Assembly: GCA_963717215.1 (NCBI GenBank)
Contig: CAVQVS010000006.1
Location: forward strand, 62,001-126,000
Reading direction: 5' to 3'
Length of the DNA stretch: 64,000 nt
Origin: Roseiarcus sp963717215
Lineage (GTDB): Bacteria > Pseudomonadota > Alphaproteobacteria > Rhizobiales > Beijerinckiaceae
Below are positions 26,881 to 35,513 of this stretch, piece after piece. The notes beneath the pieces were generated by a model that had not been told where the DNA came from, ran no database searches, and saw only the letters and a program-made list of their open reading frames with translations. Position 1 is the first letter of the stretch; each line of letters opens with the position of its first letter. The position numbers were made by a program, and so were the translations under genes.

Positions 26881-28269
26881 TCAAATATGTAGGGGATGCC
26901 CAAGCGCCGCGAGCGCCAACTCGTGGAAGGCTTCGCTCAGCGTTGGATGGGCGTGGATGGTGAGCGCGATGTCTTCGAGGCGCGCGCCCATTTCCAGCGC
27001 CAGCGAAAAGGCGGCCGAGAGTTCGGAGACGCCAGCTCCCACGGCCTGAATTCCCAGCACGACATGATTGTCGGCGCGCGCGACGACGCGCACGAAGCCA
27101 TCATCGTCCTGCAGCGTCATCGCGCGGCCATTGGCACGGAACGGAAAATGGCCGACGCGGATTTTGCCGTGCGCGGCCTTGGCTGCGTCAGGCGACAGCC
27201 CGACAGCGACGATCTCAGGATCGGTGAAGCAGATCGCGGGAATGGCGACAGGATCGAAGGCCCGCTTCCGGCCGGCGATGATCTCGGCGACCATTTCGCC
27301 TTGGGCCATCGCCCGGTGGGCGAGCATCGGCTCGCCCGTCACGTCGCCAATCGCCCAGACGTTGCGCATCGAGGTCGCGCAGGTCGCGTCGATGCGGACG
27401 AACGCGCCACTCATAGTCAGATCGAGCGTCTCGAGGCCGAAGCCGGTCGTATGCGCGCGCCGACCAACCGCAACCAGCACCTTGTCGGCGGCGATTTCGC
27501 GCTCCCCGCCATCCCCGGCCGCGACCTTCAGCGCGCCGCTGGCGAACGCCTGCGCCCGCGCGCCAACCAGCGTCTGGACGCCAAGATCAACGAGTCGCCG
27601 CAGCACGGGCTGCGTCAGCTCGGGATCGTAGAGCGGCAGGATCTTCGGCAGCGCCTCGACGATGGTCACCTTGGCGCCGAGCTTGGCGAAAGCGATCCCG
27701 AGCTCCATCCCGATATACCCCGCGCCGACCACCGCAAGCGATTGTGGAACCTCGGTCAGCGCCAGCGCATCAGTCGAAGACAGAATGTCGCCGCCGAACT
27801 CGAGCGTGGGCAATTCAACCGGCTCCGAGCCGGTCGCGATGACGAGATTCTCGGCGACGATGCGGGTCTCGCCGGTGTCGGCGCTGACCGTCGCCGTCCT
27901 GCCGTCGACGATCGTCGCCGTCCCGAGAAGGGTTCGCACCTTGGCCTTCTTCAGAAGAACGCCGACGCCGCCGGTGAGGCGCGTGACGATCGAATCCGTC
28001 CAGGCGATCGTGCGGGCGAAATCGAGTTTCGGCGCCCCGATCGAAAGCCCGATGGCGTTCAGCGCCCGCGGCTCGCGGAGATCGTGGGCCGCGCCGGCGG
28101 CGTGGATCAGCGCCTTCGATGGAATGCAGCCGACATTGAGGCACGTTCCGCCGAGCCGGCCGGCTTCGACCAGGATCGTGTCGAGCCCGAGCTGGCCGGC
28201 GCGGATCGCGGCGACATAGCCGCCCGGGCCGCCGCCGACGACGAGAACCTTGCAGCGAAGCTCGTTCAT
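26881..28269 (-). CDS. lpdA: Dihydrolipoyl dehydrogenase (E3)
   Basis: Reoxidises the lipoyl arm of 2-oxoacid dehydrogenase complexes using FAD and NAD. The 462 residues show the FAD GGGPGGYVAAIRAGQLG, the redox disulfide GGTCLNVGCIPSKALIH, the NAD-binding VVGAGYIGMELGIAFAKLG and the C-terminal catalytic His-Glu pair in HAHPTLSEAFHE. It is the last gene of the bkd operon, 136 bp after bkdB, and the gap holds a palindromic repeat. Serving the branched-chain complex is inferred from position. Confidence 0.96.
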   Translation of the reverse strand: MNELRCKVLVVGGGPGGYVAAIRAGQLGLDTILVEAGRLGGTCLNVGCIPSKALIHAAGAAHDLREPRALNAIGLSIGAPKLDFARTIAWTDSIVTRLTGGVGVLLKKAKVRTLLGTATIVDGRTATVSADTGETRIVAENLVIATGSEPVELPTLEFGGDILSSTDALALTEVPQSLAVVGAGYIGMELGIAFAKLGAKVTIVEALPKILPLYDPELTQPVLRRLVDLGVQTLVGARAQAFASGALKVAAGDGGEREIAADKVLVAVGRRAHTTGFGLETLDLTMSGAFVRIDATCATSMRNVWAIGDVTGEPMLAHRAMAQGEMVAEIIAGRKRAFDPVAIPAICFTDPEIVAVGLSPDAAKAAHGKIRVGHFPFRANGRAMTLQDDDGFVRVVARADNHVVLGIQAVGAGVSELSAAFSLALEMGARLEDIALTIHAHPTLSEAFHELALAALGHPLHI

Positions 28270-28301
28270 TTCATCTCTGCCGCCTTGCGATTCCGCGCAT
28301 T

Positions 28302-28392
28302 GTCACCCCTGCGAAAACGGGGGTCCAGCCTCCGGGAGAGAACTCTGCAAGCGGCGGAGGCGCTGCTGGATACCCGCTTTCGCGGGTATGAC
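28302..28392. repeat. Intergenic inverted-repeat element between bkdB and lpdA
   Basis: Two 28-bp arms, 28302-28329 (beginning GTCACCCCTGCGAAAACGGG) and 28365-28392, are imperfect reverse complements (the second reads GTCATACCCGCGAAAGCGGG on the minus strand). Each arm has its own small CCCGC-GAAA-GCGGG-like dyad. This matches the form of dispersed palindromic intergenic repeats of alphaproteobacteria. In the transcript it would fold into a long stem that could protect the bkdA1A2B mRNA or lower lpd expression. Confidence 0.75.
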
Positions 28393-28405
28393 ACTTTCCA
28401 CGGGC

Positions 28406-29707
28406 TCAATCCTCGATGAACAGCATGGCCGGCGCCTCGATCAGCGTTCGCAGGCGCTGGATGAAAGTCGCCGCGTCATGGCCGTCGACCACACGATGAT
28501 CGAACGACGACGATAGGTTCATGACCTTTCGCGGAACAAATGCGCCGTCACGCCAGACGGGCTTCACGACGATCTTGTTGATCCCGACGATCGCCACTTC
28601 CGGCCGGTTGATGATCGGCGTCGAGACAACGCCGCCAAGCGCACCGAGCGAAGTCAGGGTAATCGTCGAGCCGGAAAGCTCCTCGCGCGCCGCGTCCCCA
28701 TGGCGCGCAGCCTCGCTCACCCGGCGCATTTCGCGCGCGCATTCGTGCAAGCTCAGCGTCTCGGCGTGACGAACGACGGGAACCATGAGGCCGTTCGGCG
28801 TCTGCGTCGCCACGCCCACATGCACCGCGCCGAAGCGCGTTATGACGTTGTTTTCGTCATCGTAATGAGCGTTGATTTGCGGGAAGTCCACGACCGCCTT
28901 GACGATTCCAAGGATAAGAAACGGCAGCAGGGTCAGCTTCGGCCGCTCTTCAGTGGCGCGAGCGTTGAGGGCGGCGCGCAGCTCCTCGAGCGCCGTGACG
29001 TCGACCTCTTCGACGTAGGAGAAATGCGCGACGCGGCGCGCAGACTCGGCCATGTTCTCGGCGATGCGTCGGCGCATGCCGACGACCTTGATTGTCTCGA
29101 CCCCCTCATTGGGCGCCCGGCCTGACCGTTTCGACGGCTCCGGCGGTCGGGCGATATAGGCGTCGAGGTCTGGGTGGGTGATGCGTCCGGCAGGCCCCGA
29201 GCCGTGTACGAACCTCAGATCGACGCCGGCCTCGCGCGCCTTCAGGCGCACAGCAGGCGCGGCGAGCGGCCTTTCCCCGAGCGGGCGAGGCGCACCCGCG
29301 TGCGTCTCCCGGTGACGCGAGGCTGTCTTCTGGATTTCAGGCGGACGCGGAGGCGCCTCGGCCGCCGCGCGCGGCGCTGGCTCAGGCGCTTCGGGTTTGA
29401 CGATAGGCTCACCCCCCTGCTGCGTCCGCGATCTCGACGCCGCGGGAAGAAGCGAATCCGGCATGCCGGGCGCGTCGATGCGAATGAGCTCGGCGCCGAC
29501 AGCCAGGACGTCTCCGACGGCGCCCCCCAGCGCGAGCACGCTGCCCGCCACGGGCGTTGGAATGTCTACGGTCGCCTTGTCGGTCATGACGGCGGCGACG
29601 ACCTGATCCTCCCTGACGAGATCGCCGACCTTGACCGCCCACTCGACGATCTCGGCTTCCGCCACCCCCTCGCCGACGTCGGGCATCTTGATCGAGCGAA
29701 TGCCCAT
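28406..29707 (-). CDS. bkdB: Branched-chain 2-oxoacid dehydrogenase E2, lipoyl acyltransferase
   Basis: The 433-residue core of the complex. It has one N-terminal lipoyl domain with the lipoylated lysine in VMTDKATVDIPTPVAGSV, a Pro/Ala/Arg-rich linker, a peripheral-subunit-binding domain (LAAPAVRLKAREAGVDLRFV) and the acyltransferase domain ending in the active-site motif SSSFDHRVVDGHDAATFI. The ATG at 29707 (MGIRSIKMPDVGEGV) overlaps the bkdA2 stop as ATGA. The short GVAEAEIVEW lipoyl opening is typical of branched-chain rather than pyruvate E2. Confidence 0.95.
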   Translation of the reverse strand: MGIRSIKMPDVGEGVAEAEIVEWAVKVGDLVREDQVVAAVMTDKATVDIPTPVAGSVLALGGAVGDVLAVGAELIRIDAPGMPDSLLPAASRSRTQQGGEPIVKPEAPEPAPRAAAEAPPRPPEIQKTASRHRETHAGAPRPLGERPLAAPAVRLKAREAGVDLRFVHGSGPAGRITHPDLDAYIARPPEPSKRSGRAPNEGVETIKVVGMRRRIAENMAESARRVAHFSYVEEVDVTALEELRAALNARATEERPKLTLLPFLILGIVKAVVDFPQINAHYDDENNVITRFGAVHVGVATQTPNGLMVPVVRHAETLSLHECAREMRRVSEAARHGDAAREELSGSTITLTSLGALGGVVSTPIINRPEVAIVGINKIVVKPVWRDGAFVPRKVMNLSSSFDHRVVDGHDAATFIQRLRTLIEAPAMLFIED

Positions 29708-30723
29708 CACGAGGCCTCCATGGCCTTCACGAGCGCGCGGCCGACGCGGGCGGGACCGGGGAAATAGTCCCATTCCTCCGCGTGCGGATAGGGCGTATCC
29801 CAGCCGGCGATACGCTGCACCGGCGCCTCGAGCGCGTAGAAGCAGCGCTCCGTCACCTGCGCGGCGAGCTCGGCGCCGAAGCCCGAGGTCAGCGTCGCCT
29901 CATGCACGATCACGCAGCGGCCGGTCTTGTTCACCGAAGCCTCGATGGTCTCGATGTCGAGCGGCAGCAGCGTCCGCAGGTCGATGATCTCCGCATCGAC
30001 GCCAGTCTCCTCCGCTGCGGCCTCCGAGACATGGACCATCGTGCCGTAGCAGAGCACGGTGACCCCCTTGCCCTCGCGCCTCACCACGGCCTTGCCGAGC
30101 GGCACCACGTAGCGACCTTCAGGCACGTCGCTTAACGGATGTTTGGCCCAGGGCACTGTGGGTTGTTCGGGATGACCCGTGAATGGACCATTGTAGAGCC
30201 GTTTCGGCTCGAGAAAGATCACCGGATCGTCGTCTTCGATTGAGGCGATCAGGAGACCTTTGGCGTCGTAAGGGTTGGAAGGGATGACGGTCTTCAAGCC
30301 AGAGACATGCGTGAACAAAGCCTCGGGACTCTGGCTATGCGTCTGCCCGCCATAGATGCCGCCGCCGCACGGCATGCGGATCACGATCGGCGCAGAAAAC
30401 TCGCCGCCCGAGCGGTAGCGCAGCCGCGCCGCCTCCGACACGATCTGGTCGTAGGCCGGATAGACATAGTCGGCGAACTGGATCTCGGCGACCGCGCGAA
30501 GCCCATAGGCGCCCATGCCGATCGCCACGGCGACGATTCCGGATTCGTTGATCGGCGCGTCGAAGCAGCGCGACTTGCCGTATTTGCGCTGCAGCCCGTC
30601 GGTACAGCGAAACACGCCACCGAAATAGCCGACGTCCTCGCCGAACACGACGACGCTCTTGTCGTCAGCCATCTTGCAATCCATCGCGTCGCGGATCGCC
30701 TCGACCATCGACATGCGCGCCAT
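29707..30723 (-). CDS. bkdA2: Branched-chain 2-oxoacid dehydrogenase E1 beta subunit
   Basis: With BkdA1 decarboxylates branched-chain 2-oxoacids using thiamine diphosphate. 338 residues starting MARMSMVEAIRDAMDCKMAD. It contains VVVFGEDVGYFGGVFRCTDG (the catalytic-site Glu region), GYGLRAVAEIQFADYVYPA-type pocket residues, RMPCGGGIYGGQTHSQSPEA and the C-terminal RIAGWDTPYPHAEEW, the BCKDH form. It starts 4 bp after the bkdA1 stop. Confidence 0.95.
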   Translation of the reverse strand: MARMSMVEAIRDAMDCKMADDKSVVVFGEDVGYFGGVFRCTDGLQRKYGKSRCFDAPINESGIVAVAIGMGAYGLRAVAEIQFADYVYPAYDQIVSEAARLRYRSGGEFSAPIVIRMPCGGGIYGGQTHSQSPEALFTHVSGLKTVIPSNPYDAKGLLIASIEDDDPVIFLEPKRLYNGPFTGHPEQPTVPWAKHPLSDVPEGRYVVPLGKAVVRREGKGVTVLCYGTMVHVSEAAAEETGVDAEIIDLRTLLPLDIETIEASVNKTGRCVIVHEATLTSGFGAELAAQVTERCFYALEAPVQRIAGWDTPYPHAEEWDYFPGPARVGRALVKAMEAS

Positions 30724-30727
30724 CGCG

Positions 30728-31960
30728 CTAAACTCCGAGCTGCTGACGCTGCTCGCGCAGATGGCGCGGCATCTCCTTGTAGACCTGCTCGAACATGGTC
30801 GCCGCGCTCGGCTTCGGCCCGTCATGCAGCGTGCCGTGGCTTTCGGCCTCCTTGGCCGCGTCGAGGATCTCGGCGTCGACCTCGGCCTGCATTTGCCGAT
30901 GACGCTCCTCGCTCCAGGCGCCGTTGCGAATGAGGTGGACTTTCAGCCGCTCGACCGGATCGCCCAACGGCCAGGCGGAGCCTTCGTCCTTGGGGCGATA
31001 TTTCGACGGATCGTCCGAGGTCGAGTGGGCGCCTGCGCGATAGGTCACCCATTCAATGAGCGTCGGGCCCAGATTGGCGCGCGCTCTTTCAGCCGCCCAG
31101 AGAGAGGCCGCATGGACCGCAAGATAGTCGTTGCCGTCGACGCGTAGCGAAGGGATGCCGAAACCGTGGGCGCGCGCCGCAAATCTGGCGCTCTCACCCC
31201 CCGCGATGCCCTGATAGGACGAGATCGCCCATTGGTTGTTGACGACATTGAGAATGACGGGTGGCCGGTAAACGGAGGCGAACACAAGCGCCGCGTGGAA
31301 ATCGCTCTCCGCTGTCGAGCCTTCGCCGATCCACCCTGAAGCGATGCGCGTATCACCCGAAATCGCCGACGCCATCGCCCAACCCACGGCTTGCGGATAT
31401 TGCGTGCCAAGGTTGCCGGAGACGGTGAAAAACCCAGCCTTCTTGAAGGAATAGAGCCCTGGAAGCTGGCGACCGTTGAGGTGATCTTTCTCGTTGGAGA
31501 AGATCTCGCACATCATGTCGACGATCGGCCAACCCAAGGCGATGAGCAGGCCCTGCTGGCGGTAGGTCGGAAAGCACATGTCGCCCTCCGCAAGCGCCTT
31601 GCGATGCGCGGTCGCGATGGCCTCCTCGCCGAGACAGGTGATGTAAAACGACGTCTTGCCCTGGCGCTGCGACAGGAGCATGCGCGCGTCGAAGGCGCGG
31701 GTCAGCATCATGTCGCGCAGACCCTTGCGCAGTTCGTCAGCGTTGAGCGACCCCGCCCACTCCCCGACCGCCTCGCAATTATCGTCAAGCGCGCGGATCA
31801 TCGTATAGGCGAAATTGCGGATGTCGGACGGACTGACGTCGATCGGCGGACGGGGAACCTCGCCCGCTTCGGCGATGCCGACATGCCCGAAATCCGGGCT
31901 GCCGCCGGGGCGAACAGTCGGCTCGGGCACGTGCAGCGAAAGGCGTGCGGCGCTGGTCAT
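30728..31960 (-). CDS. bkdA1: Branched-chain 2-oxoacid dehydrogenase E1 alpha subunit
   Basis: A 410-residue TPP-binding subunit that starts the bkd operon. The TPP motif runs from SGWIGEGSTAESDFHAAL to NVVNNQWAIS; RQGKTSFYITCLGEEAIATA and TYRQQGLLIALG are BCKDH-specific, and the phosphorylation-loop-like YRAGAHSTSDDPSKYR is present. The N-terminal extension of about 50 residues is usual for proteobacterial BkdA1. The promoter should lie in the 145 bp between here and tRNA-Leu. No bkdR-type regulator is adjacent. Confidence 0.95.
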   Translation of the reverse strand: MTSAARLSLHVPEPTVRPGGSPDFGHVGIAEAGEVPRPPIDVSPSDIRNFAYTMIRALDDNCEAVGEWAGSLNADELRKGLRDMMLTRAFDARMLLSQRQGKTSFYITCLGEEAIATAHRKALAEGDMCFPTYRQQGLLIALGWPIVDMMCEIFSNEKDHLNGRQLPGLYSFKKAGFFTVSGNLGTQYPQAVGWAMASAISGDTRIASGWIGEGSTAESDFHAALVFASVYRPPVILNVVNNQWAISSYQGIAGGESARFAARAHGFGIPSLRVDGNDYLAVHAASLWAAERARANLGPTLIEWVTYRAGAHSTSDDPSKYRPKDEGSAWPLGDPVERLKVHLIRNGAWSEERHRQMQAEVDAEILDAAKEAESHGTLHDGPKPSAATMFEQVYKEMPRHLREQRQQLGV

Positions 31961-32105
31961 CGAGGGTCCCTTGGCTGCGCGATCGTCGGCGCCTGACGCT
32001 GATTGAGCGGAGTTTAGCGCTACGGCGGCGCCATTGTCATGCGGGCGGCCAGAAACGGGCGCGCAATTGACAGCCGCCCGCCTGCCCTCTTAAGAAGCGG
32101 CCGAT

Positions 32106-32190
32106 GCCCAGGTGGCGGAATTGGTAGACGCACTGGTTTCAGGTACCAGCGGTGCAAGCCGTGAAGGTTCGAGTCCTTTCCTGGGCACCA
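32106..32190 (+). tRNA. tRNA-Leu (CAG)
   Basis: An 85-nt class II tRNA with a 7-bp acceptor GCCCAGG/CCTGGGC, discriminator A and an encoded CCA. The D-arm is GGCGGAATTGGTAGACGC as in leucine tRNAs. The anticodon arm CTGGT-TTCAGGT-ACCAG gives anticodon CAG at 32140-32142. A short variable arm and the TTCGAGT T-loop follow. Confidence 0.97.
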
Positions 32191-32690
32191 CTTTCTTGTC
32201 CGCGAACGTCCGCGCCAGTCCAAGACTATCTTATAAGTCAGAGCCTACACGTTTTTGACCGTCCCGGCGCAGCATCTCCGCGGTCGATTGCGTGTCGGCG
32301 GCAACTGCGATTGGCCAGGGGGGATGATCTCGGGCTTGCCCCGCAAGCCGGACAGTTCCGTAACTTGAGAACGTCGTCAGACACCCTTTCCATCTTTTCC
32401 GCGAGGCGACGAGCCGGTCTACTGACAAAACCACTCAAAAAGAAGTTTGCCGAAAATCAAAAAGGACAGTGAGAGCCGGAGAGAAGCGGTGGTCGGCGAA
32501 GCTTGCGACTGGGAGGGACGATCTGACGCGCGCACCGCCTCCCTTTCGCCACGCCCTGCGACTGGTTGGATTCACGCCAAGCAGATCGTCGCACCTTGCC
32601 AGTCTTGTTCGGCGCTCATACTGTTCGTCTGCAAACGACCGCCGACTTGCTGAGACCGTCAGAAAATACGAGGCGAGATTCCTGTGGCCC
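32191..32690. other. Intergenic region between tRNA-Leu and the enamidase gene
   Basis: About 500 bp with no gene I can support. The operator-like dyad at 32623-32640 is annotated separately. No integrase or repeat of the tRNA 3' end is present, so the locus shows no direct sign of tRNA-site insertion. Confidence 0.5.
32623..32640 (+). promoter_or_regulatory. Operator-like dyad upstream of the enamidase gene
   Basis: GTTCGTCTGCAAACGACC lies 50 bp before the enamidase ATG. It has near dyad symmetry (TCGT...ACGA). It matches 14 of 18 bases of a site 24 bp before the FAD-subunit start at the head of the opposing operon (46579-46596). Shared sites at the two ends of one pathway locus suggest a common regulator, with the MarR protein at 34305-34754 the obvious candidate. 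This is inference from sequence only. Confidence 0.5.
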
Positions 32691-33881
32691 ATGACGAACC
32701 AGCTGCCGTCAGGCGCGCCCGTCAAGCTGGCGATCAAGAACGTCGGGCTGATGTTGAGCGGCGATCTCGAGAAGCCGATTCTCGACGCGGACGCAATCGT
32801 CGCGGTCGACGGCCGCATCACGGCAATCGGGCGCGCCGCGGACCTCGATCTTTCCGTCGCGACGACGACGATCGACGCCCATGGCGTTACGCTCGCGCCC
32901 GGCCTGATCGACAGCCACGTCCATCCTGTCGCCGGGGATTGGACCCCGCGGCAGAGCCAGCTCAACTGGATCGATTCGTGCCTTCACGGTGGCGTCACCA
33001 CGATGGTTTCCGCCGGCGAAGTGCACACGCCCGGCCGGCCGCGCGACATCGTCGGACTGAAGGCGATGGCGATCACTGCGCAGCGCTGCTTTTCGAACTT
33101 TCGCGCGAGCGGCGTGAAGGTGCACGCGGGCGCGCCGGTGATCGAGCCGGGGATGGAGGAGCATGATTTCGAGGAGCTTGCCGCAGCCGGCGTCCGCTTC
33201 CTCGGCGAGGTCGGGCTCGGCGGCGTCAAGGATGGGCCGACGGCGCGCAAGATGGTCGCGTGGGCGCGAAAATACGGCATCAACAGCACCATCCATACCG
33301 GCGGTCCGTCGATCCCCGGCTCCGGCCTCATCGACAAGGACATCGTGCTCGAGGCGGACACCGACGTCATCGGCCACATCAACGGCGGCCACACGGCGCT
33401 GCCGGACGATCAGATCGTCTGCTTGTGCGAAGGCTGCAAACGCGGTCTCGAACTCGTGCACAACGGCAACGAACGCGCGGCTTTGTTCACCTTGCGGACA
33501 GCCAAGGAGCGCGGCGAATTGAGCCGCGTGATCCTGGGCACCGACGCCCCCGCAGGCTCGGGCGTTCAGCCGCTCGGCATCCTGCGCATGGTCACGCTGC
33601 TCGCGTCGCTCGGCGACGTTCCCGCGGAAGTCGCCTTCTGCTTTGCGACCGGCAACACGGCTCGCATGCGGGCGCTCGATTGCGGGCTTATCGAGGTCGG
33701 ACGCGCCGCCGATTTCGTGTTCATGGATCGCGCCCAGCATTCGGCCGGCAAGACACTGCTGGACAGCGTGCGGCTCGGAGACCTGCCGGGCGTCGGCATG
33801 ACCGTCATCGACGGAATCGTACGCTCGCATCGCAGCCGCAACACGCCGCCCGCGGAGAAGGCGCCCACGGTCGTCGCCTAA
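32691..33881 (+). CDS. Enamidase-like amidohydrolase
   Basis: The enamidase of Eubacterium barkeri hydrolyses 1,4,5,6-tetrahydro-6-oxonicotinate to 2-formylglutarate and ammonia. This 396-residue protein shares its order of motifs: LIDSHVHPVAGDW (metal His-x-His), LHGGVTTMVSAGEVHTPGRP, EVGLGGVKD, IHTGGPSIPGS, GHINGGHTA, the metal Asp in ILGTDAPAGSGVQPLGILR and the end SRNTPPAEKA. ATG 32691 (MTNQLPSGAPVKLAIKN) is chosen because homology begins there. It faces the minus-strand operon holding a hydroxylase and a 6-hydroxynicotinate reductase-like protein, which supports a shared N-heterocycle pathway. The exact substrate could be a nicotinate relative or another cyclic enamide. Confidence 0.85.
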   Translation: MTNQLPSGAPVKLAIKNVGLMLSGDLEKPILDADAIVAVDGRITAIGRAADLDLSVATTTIDAHGVTLAPGLIDSHVHPVAGDWTPRQSQLNWIDSCLHGGVTTMVSAGEVHTPGRPRDIVGLKAMAITAQRCFSNFRASGVKVHAGAPVIEPGMEEHDFEELAAAGVRFLGEVGLGGVKDGPTARKMVAWARKYGINSTIHTGGPSIPGSGLIDKDIVLEADTDVIGHINGGHTALPDDQIVCLCEGCKRGLELVHNGNERAALFTLRTAKERGELSRVILGTDAPAGSGVQPLGILRMVTLLASLGDVPAEVAFCFATGNTARMRALDCGLIEVGRAADFVFMDRAQHSAGKTLLDSVRLGDLPGVGMTVIDGIVRSHRSRNTPPAEKAPTVVA

Positions 33882-34304
33882 CTCAGGCGCTTTGGATGAT
33901 GCCGGATGTGGCTCCTTGGGGTGACGCCGCTCAGACCCGGGTTTGGTTTTTCTTGGCCGGCCGCTGTTTCGTTACGAAAACCCCGATTACGAGGGTTGGA
34001 AAAGCTTGGATTTCCTTGGATTCTCTCGATCGAATCGAGACTTATCAATGGGTTACGCGAGATTTTCGCTAAATTTAAATTCGCGCGTCCTTTTTCCTCC
34101 GCGGCCGTAGGCTCGACGAGCGCCAAGTCCTCTTGAGTTGCGGAAGTGCCCGATTATCGCCATTCGAGCAGCTTAATCTAATTTCTGCTTTTCAGCAATA
34201 GATTGCCGCCCTGTTGGTCGCCGGCGCCGCTTCCTCCGGACATCGCTATCCAAATGCAACTCGGCCTAATGACGGGATCGCCAGACGTACTCAACGTCTG
34301 CGGA
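33882..34304. other. Intergenic region between enamidase and MarR genes
   Basis: About 420 bp between convergent genes, with locally lower GC content. No gene is supported. Small dyads occur (TCTCGAT-CGA-ATCGAGA at 34024-34040; AATTTAAATT around 34073-34082) but none has a clear terminator form. Confidence 0.45.
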
Positions 34305-34754
34305 TCAAGCCAGCCGCCGTAGCAAGGCGACCAACGTTGAACGCTCGTCCGCGTCCAGCGGCTCCTGTGTCTTTTCCGTGATCAGCGCAGCGATCGGTGC
34401 AGCGCGATCGTAGAGATCGGAGCCCATCGGCGTCAGCGCGACGACGATACGGCGACCGTCGCCCGGATCTGGACGGACGGTCGTGAAGCCGCGCGCGGTC
34501 AAACGATCGATGACTCCCTTGATCGTGGCGGCGTCCATCGCGGTCAGACGGCCAAGACGATTCTGCGAACAATCGCCGACTTCCCTCAACTTGGCGAGCG
34601 CCGCCCATTGGGTCGGCGTCAAGCTGTCGATCATTTCAGCGGCGAAAATTGTCGTGTGACGTTGCTGCGCCTGACGCAGAAGAAACCCGACCTGGTCGTC
34701 GAGAATGTAGCGCTCCCCCTGCGCGCGCTGGCCTTCAAGGACTGGGCTTCTCAT
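34305..34754 (-). CDS. MarR-family regulator at the end of the catabolic operon
   Basis: 149 residues. The core runs LTPTQWAALAKLREVGDCSQ, NRLGRLTAMDAATIKGVIDR (recognition helix) and the wing RPDPGDGRRIVVALTPMG. It is the last gene of the operon, 45 bp after livF. MarR proteins of catabolic operons usually repress until the substrate or its CoA ester binds. The two similar operator-like sites before the enamidase gene and the FAD-subunit gene are its plausible targets. The annotated start may be a few codons upstream or downstream. Confidence 0.88.
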   Translation of the reverse strand: MRSPVLEGQRAQGERYILDDQVGFLLRQAQQRHTTIFAAEMIDSLTPTQWAALAKLREVGDCSQNRLGRLTAMDAATIKGVIDRLTARGFTTVRPDPGDGRRIVVALTPMGSDLYDRAAPIAALITEKTQEPLDADERSTLVALLRRLA

Positions 34755-34799
34755 TGGGCCATCCGGGTACCACAGCGACGGGGACGCCGCCAGCCAGAC

Positions 34800-35513
34800 T
34801 CAAAATGCGAGATAAGCGTCGCGCACATCGGGCCGGGCGTCGAACTCGGCCATGGTTCCTGCAAAGCGGATCGCGCCTTTCTCGATGACATAGACGCGCT
34901 CGGCGACGAGGCGTGCGAAAGCGAGGTTTTGTTCGCTGACGAAAAGGCTGAGCCCTTCGCGCTTCATCTCGTGAATAGCCTCGATCATCTGCTCGACGAT
35001 GCGCGGCGCAAGGCCCTCGGACGGCTCGTCGAGAAGCAGAAGCGAGGGATTGCCCATCAACGTGCGCGCAATGGTGAGCATCTGCTGCTCCCCGCCCGAC
35101 ATGTGCGCGCCATCGCGCCCGCGCAATTCGCGCAAGTTCGGGAAGATGGCGAAGAGCCGCTCCGGCGTCCAGGTGGGCGCGTTCGGGCGCGGCGGTTGCC
35201 GGCCGACCTGCAGATTTTCCTCGACCGTGAGATCGGAGAAGATGCGGCGGTCCTCGGGCACATAGCCAAGGCCGCGCCGGACGATTTCGTAGGTCGGACA
35301 TTTCGAAATGTCTTCGCCGTCGAAGGCGATCACGCCGCTGCGCCGGGCGATGAGCCCCAGGATCGAGCGGAACGTGGTTGATTTGCCTGCGCCGTTGCGG
35401 CCGAGCAGCGCGACGGCCTCGCCGGCCCCGACGTGAAGCGAGACGTCGAACAGAACCTGCGCTTGGCCGTAGGCCGCGTCGAGGCTTTCGACCGAGAGCT
35501 TGGCCGCGCTCAA
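34800..35513 (-). CDS. livF: Branched-chain amino acid-type ABC transporter ATPase LivF
   Basis: 237 residues with Walker A LLGRNGAGKSTTFRSILGL, signature HMSGGEQQMLTIARTLM and Walker B LLLDEPSEGLAPRIVEQM. The short form and the GLGYVPEDRRIFSDLTVEEN segment identify LivF. Its ATG overlaps the livG stop (ATGA). With LivG it powers the fused LivHM permease. Given the operon, the transported compound is probably the N-heterocycle or carboxylate degraded by the locus, not a branched-chain amino acid. Confidence 0.92.
   Translation of the reverse strand: MSAAKLSVESLDAAYGQAQVLFDVSLHVGAGEAVALLGRNGAGKSTTFRSILGLIARRSGVIAFDGEDISKCPTYEIVRRGLGYVPEDRRIFSDLTVEENLQVGRQPPRPNAPTWTPERLFAIFPNLRELRGRDGAHMSGGEQQMLTIARTLMGNPSLLLLDEPSEGLAPRIVEQMIEAIHEMKREGLSLFVSEQNLAFARLVAERVYVIEKGAIRFAGTMAEFDARPDVRDAYLAF

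Noticed and set aside
26896..28419. Plus-strand open frame (507 codons) opposite lpdA
   Set aside because: Antisense shadow; composition typical of a complementary GC-rich frame.
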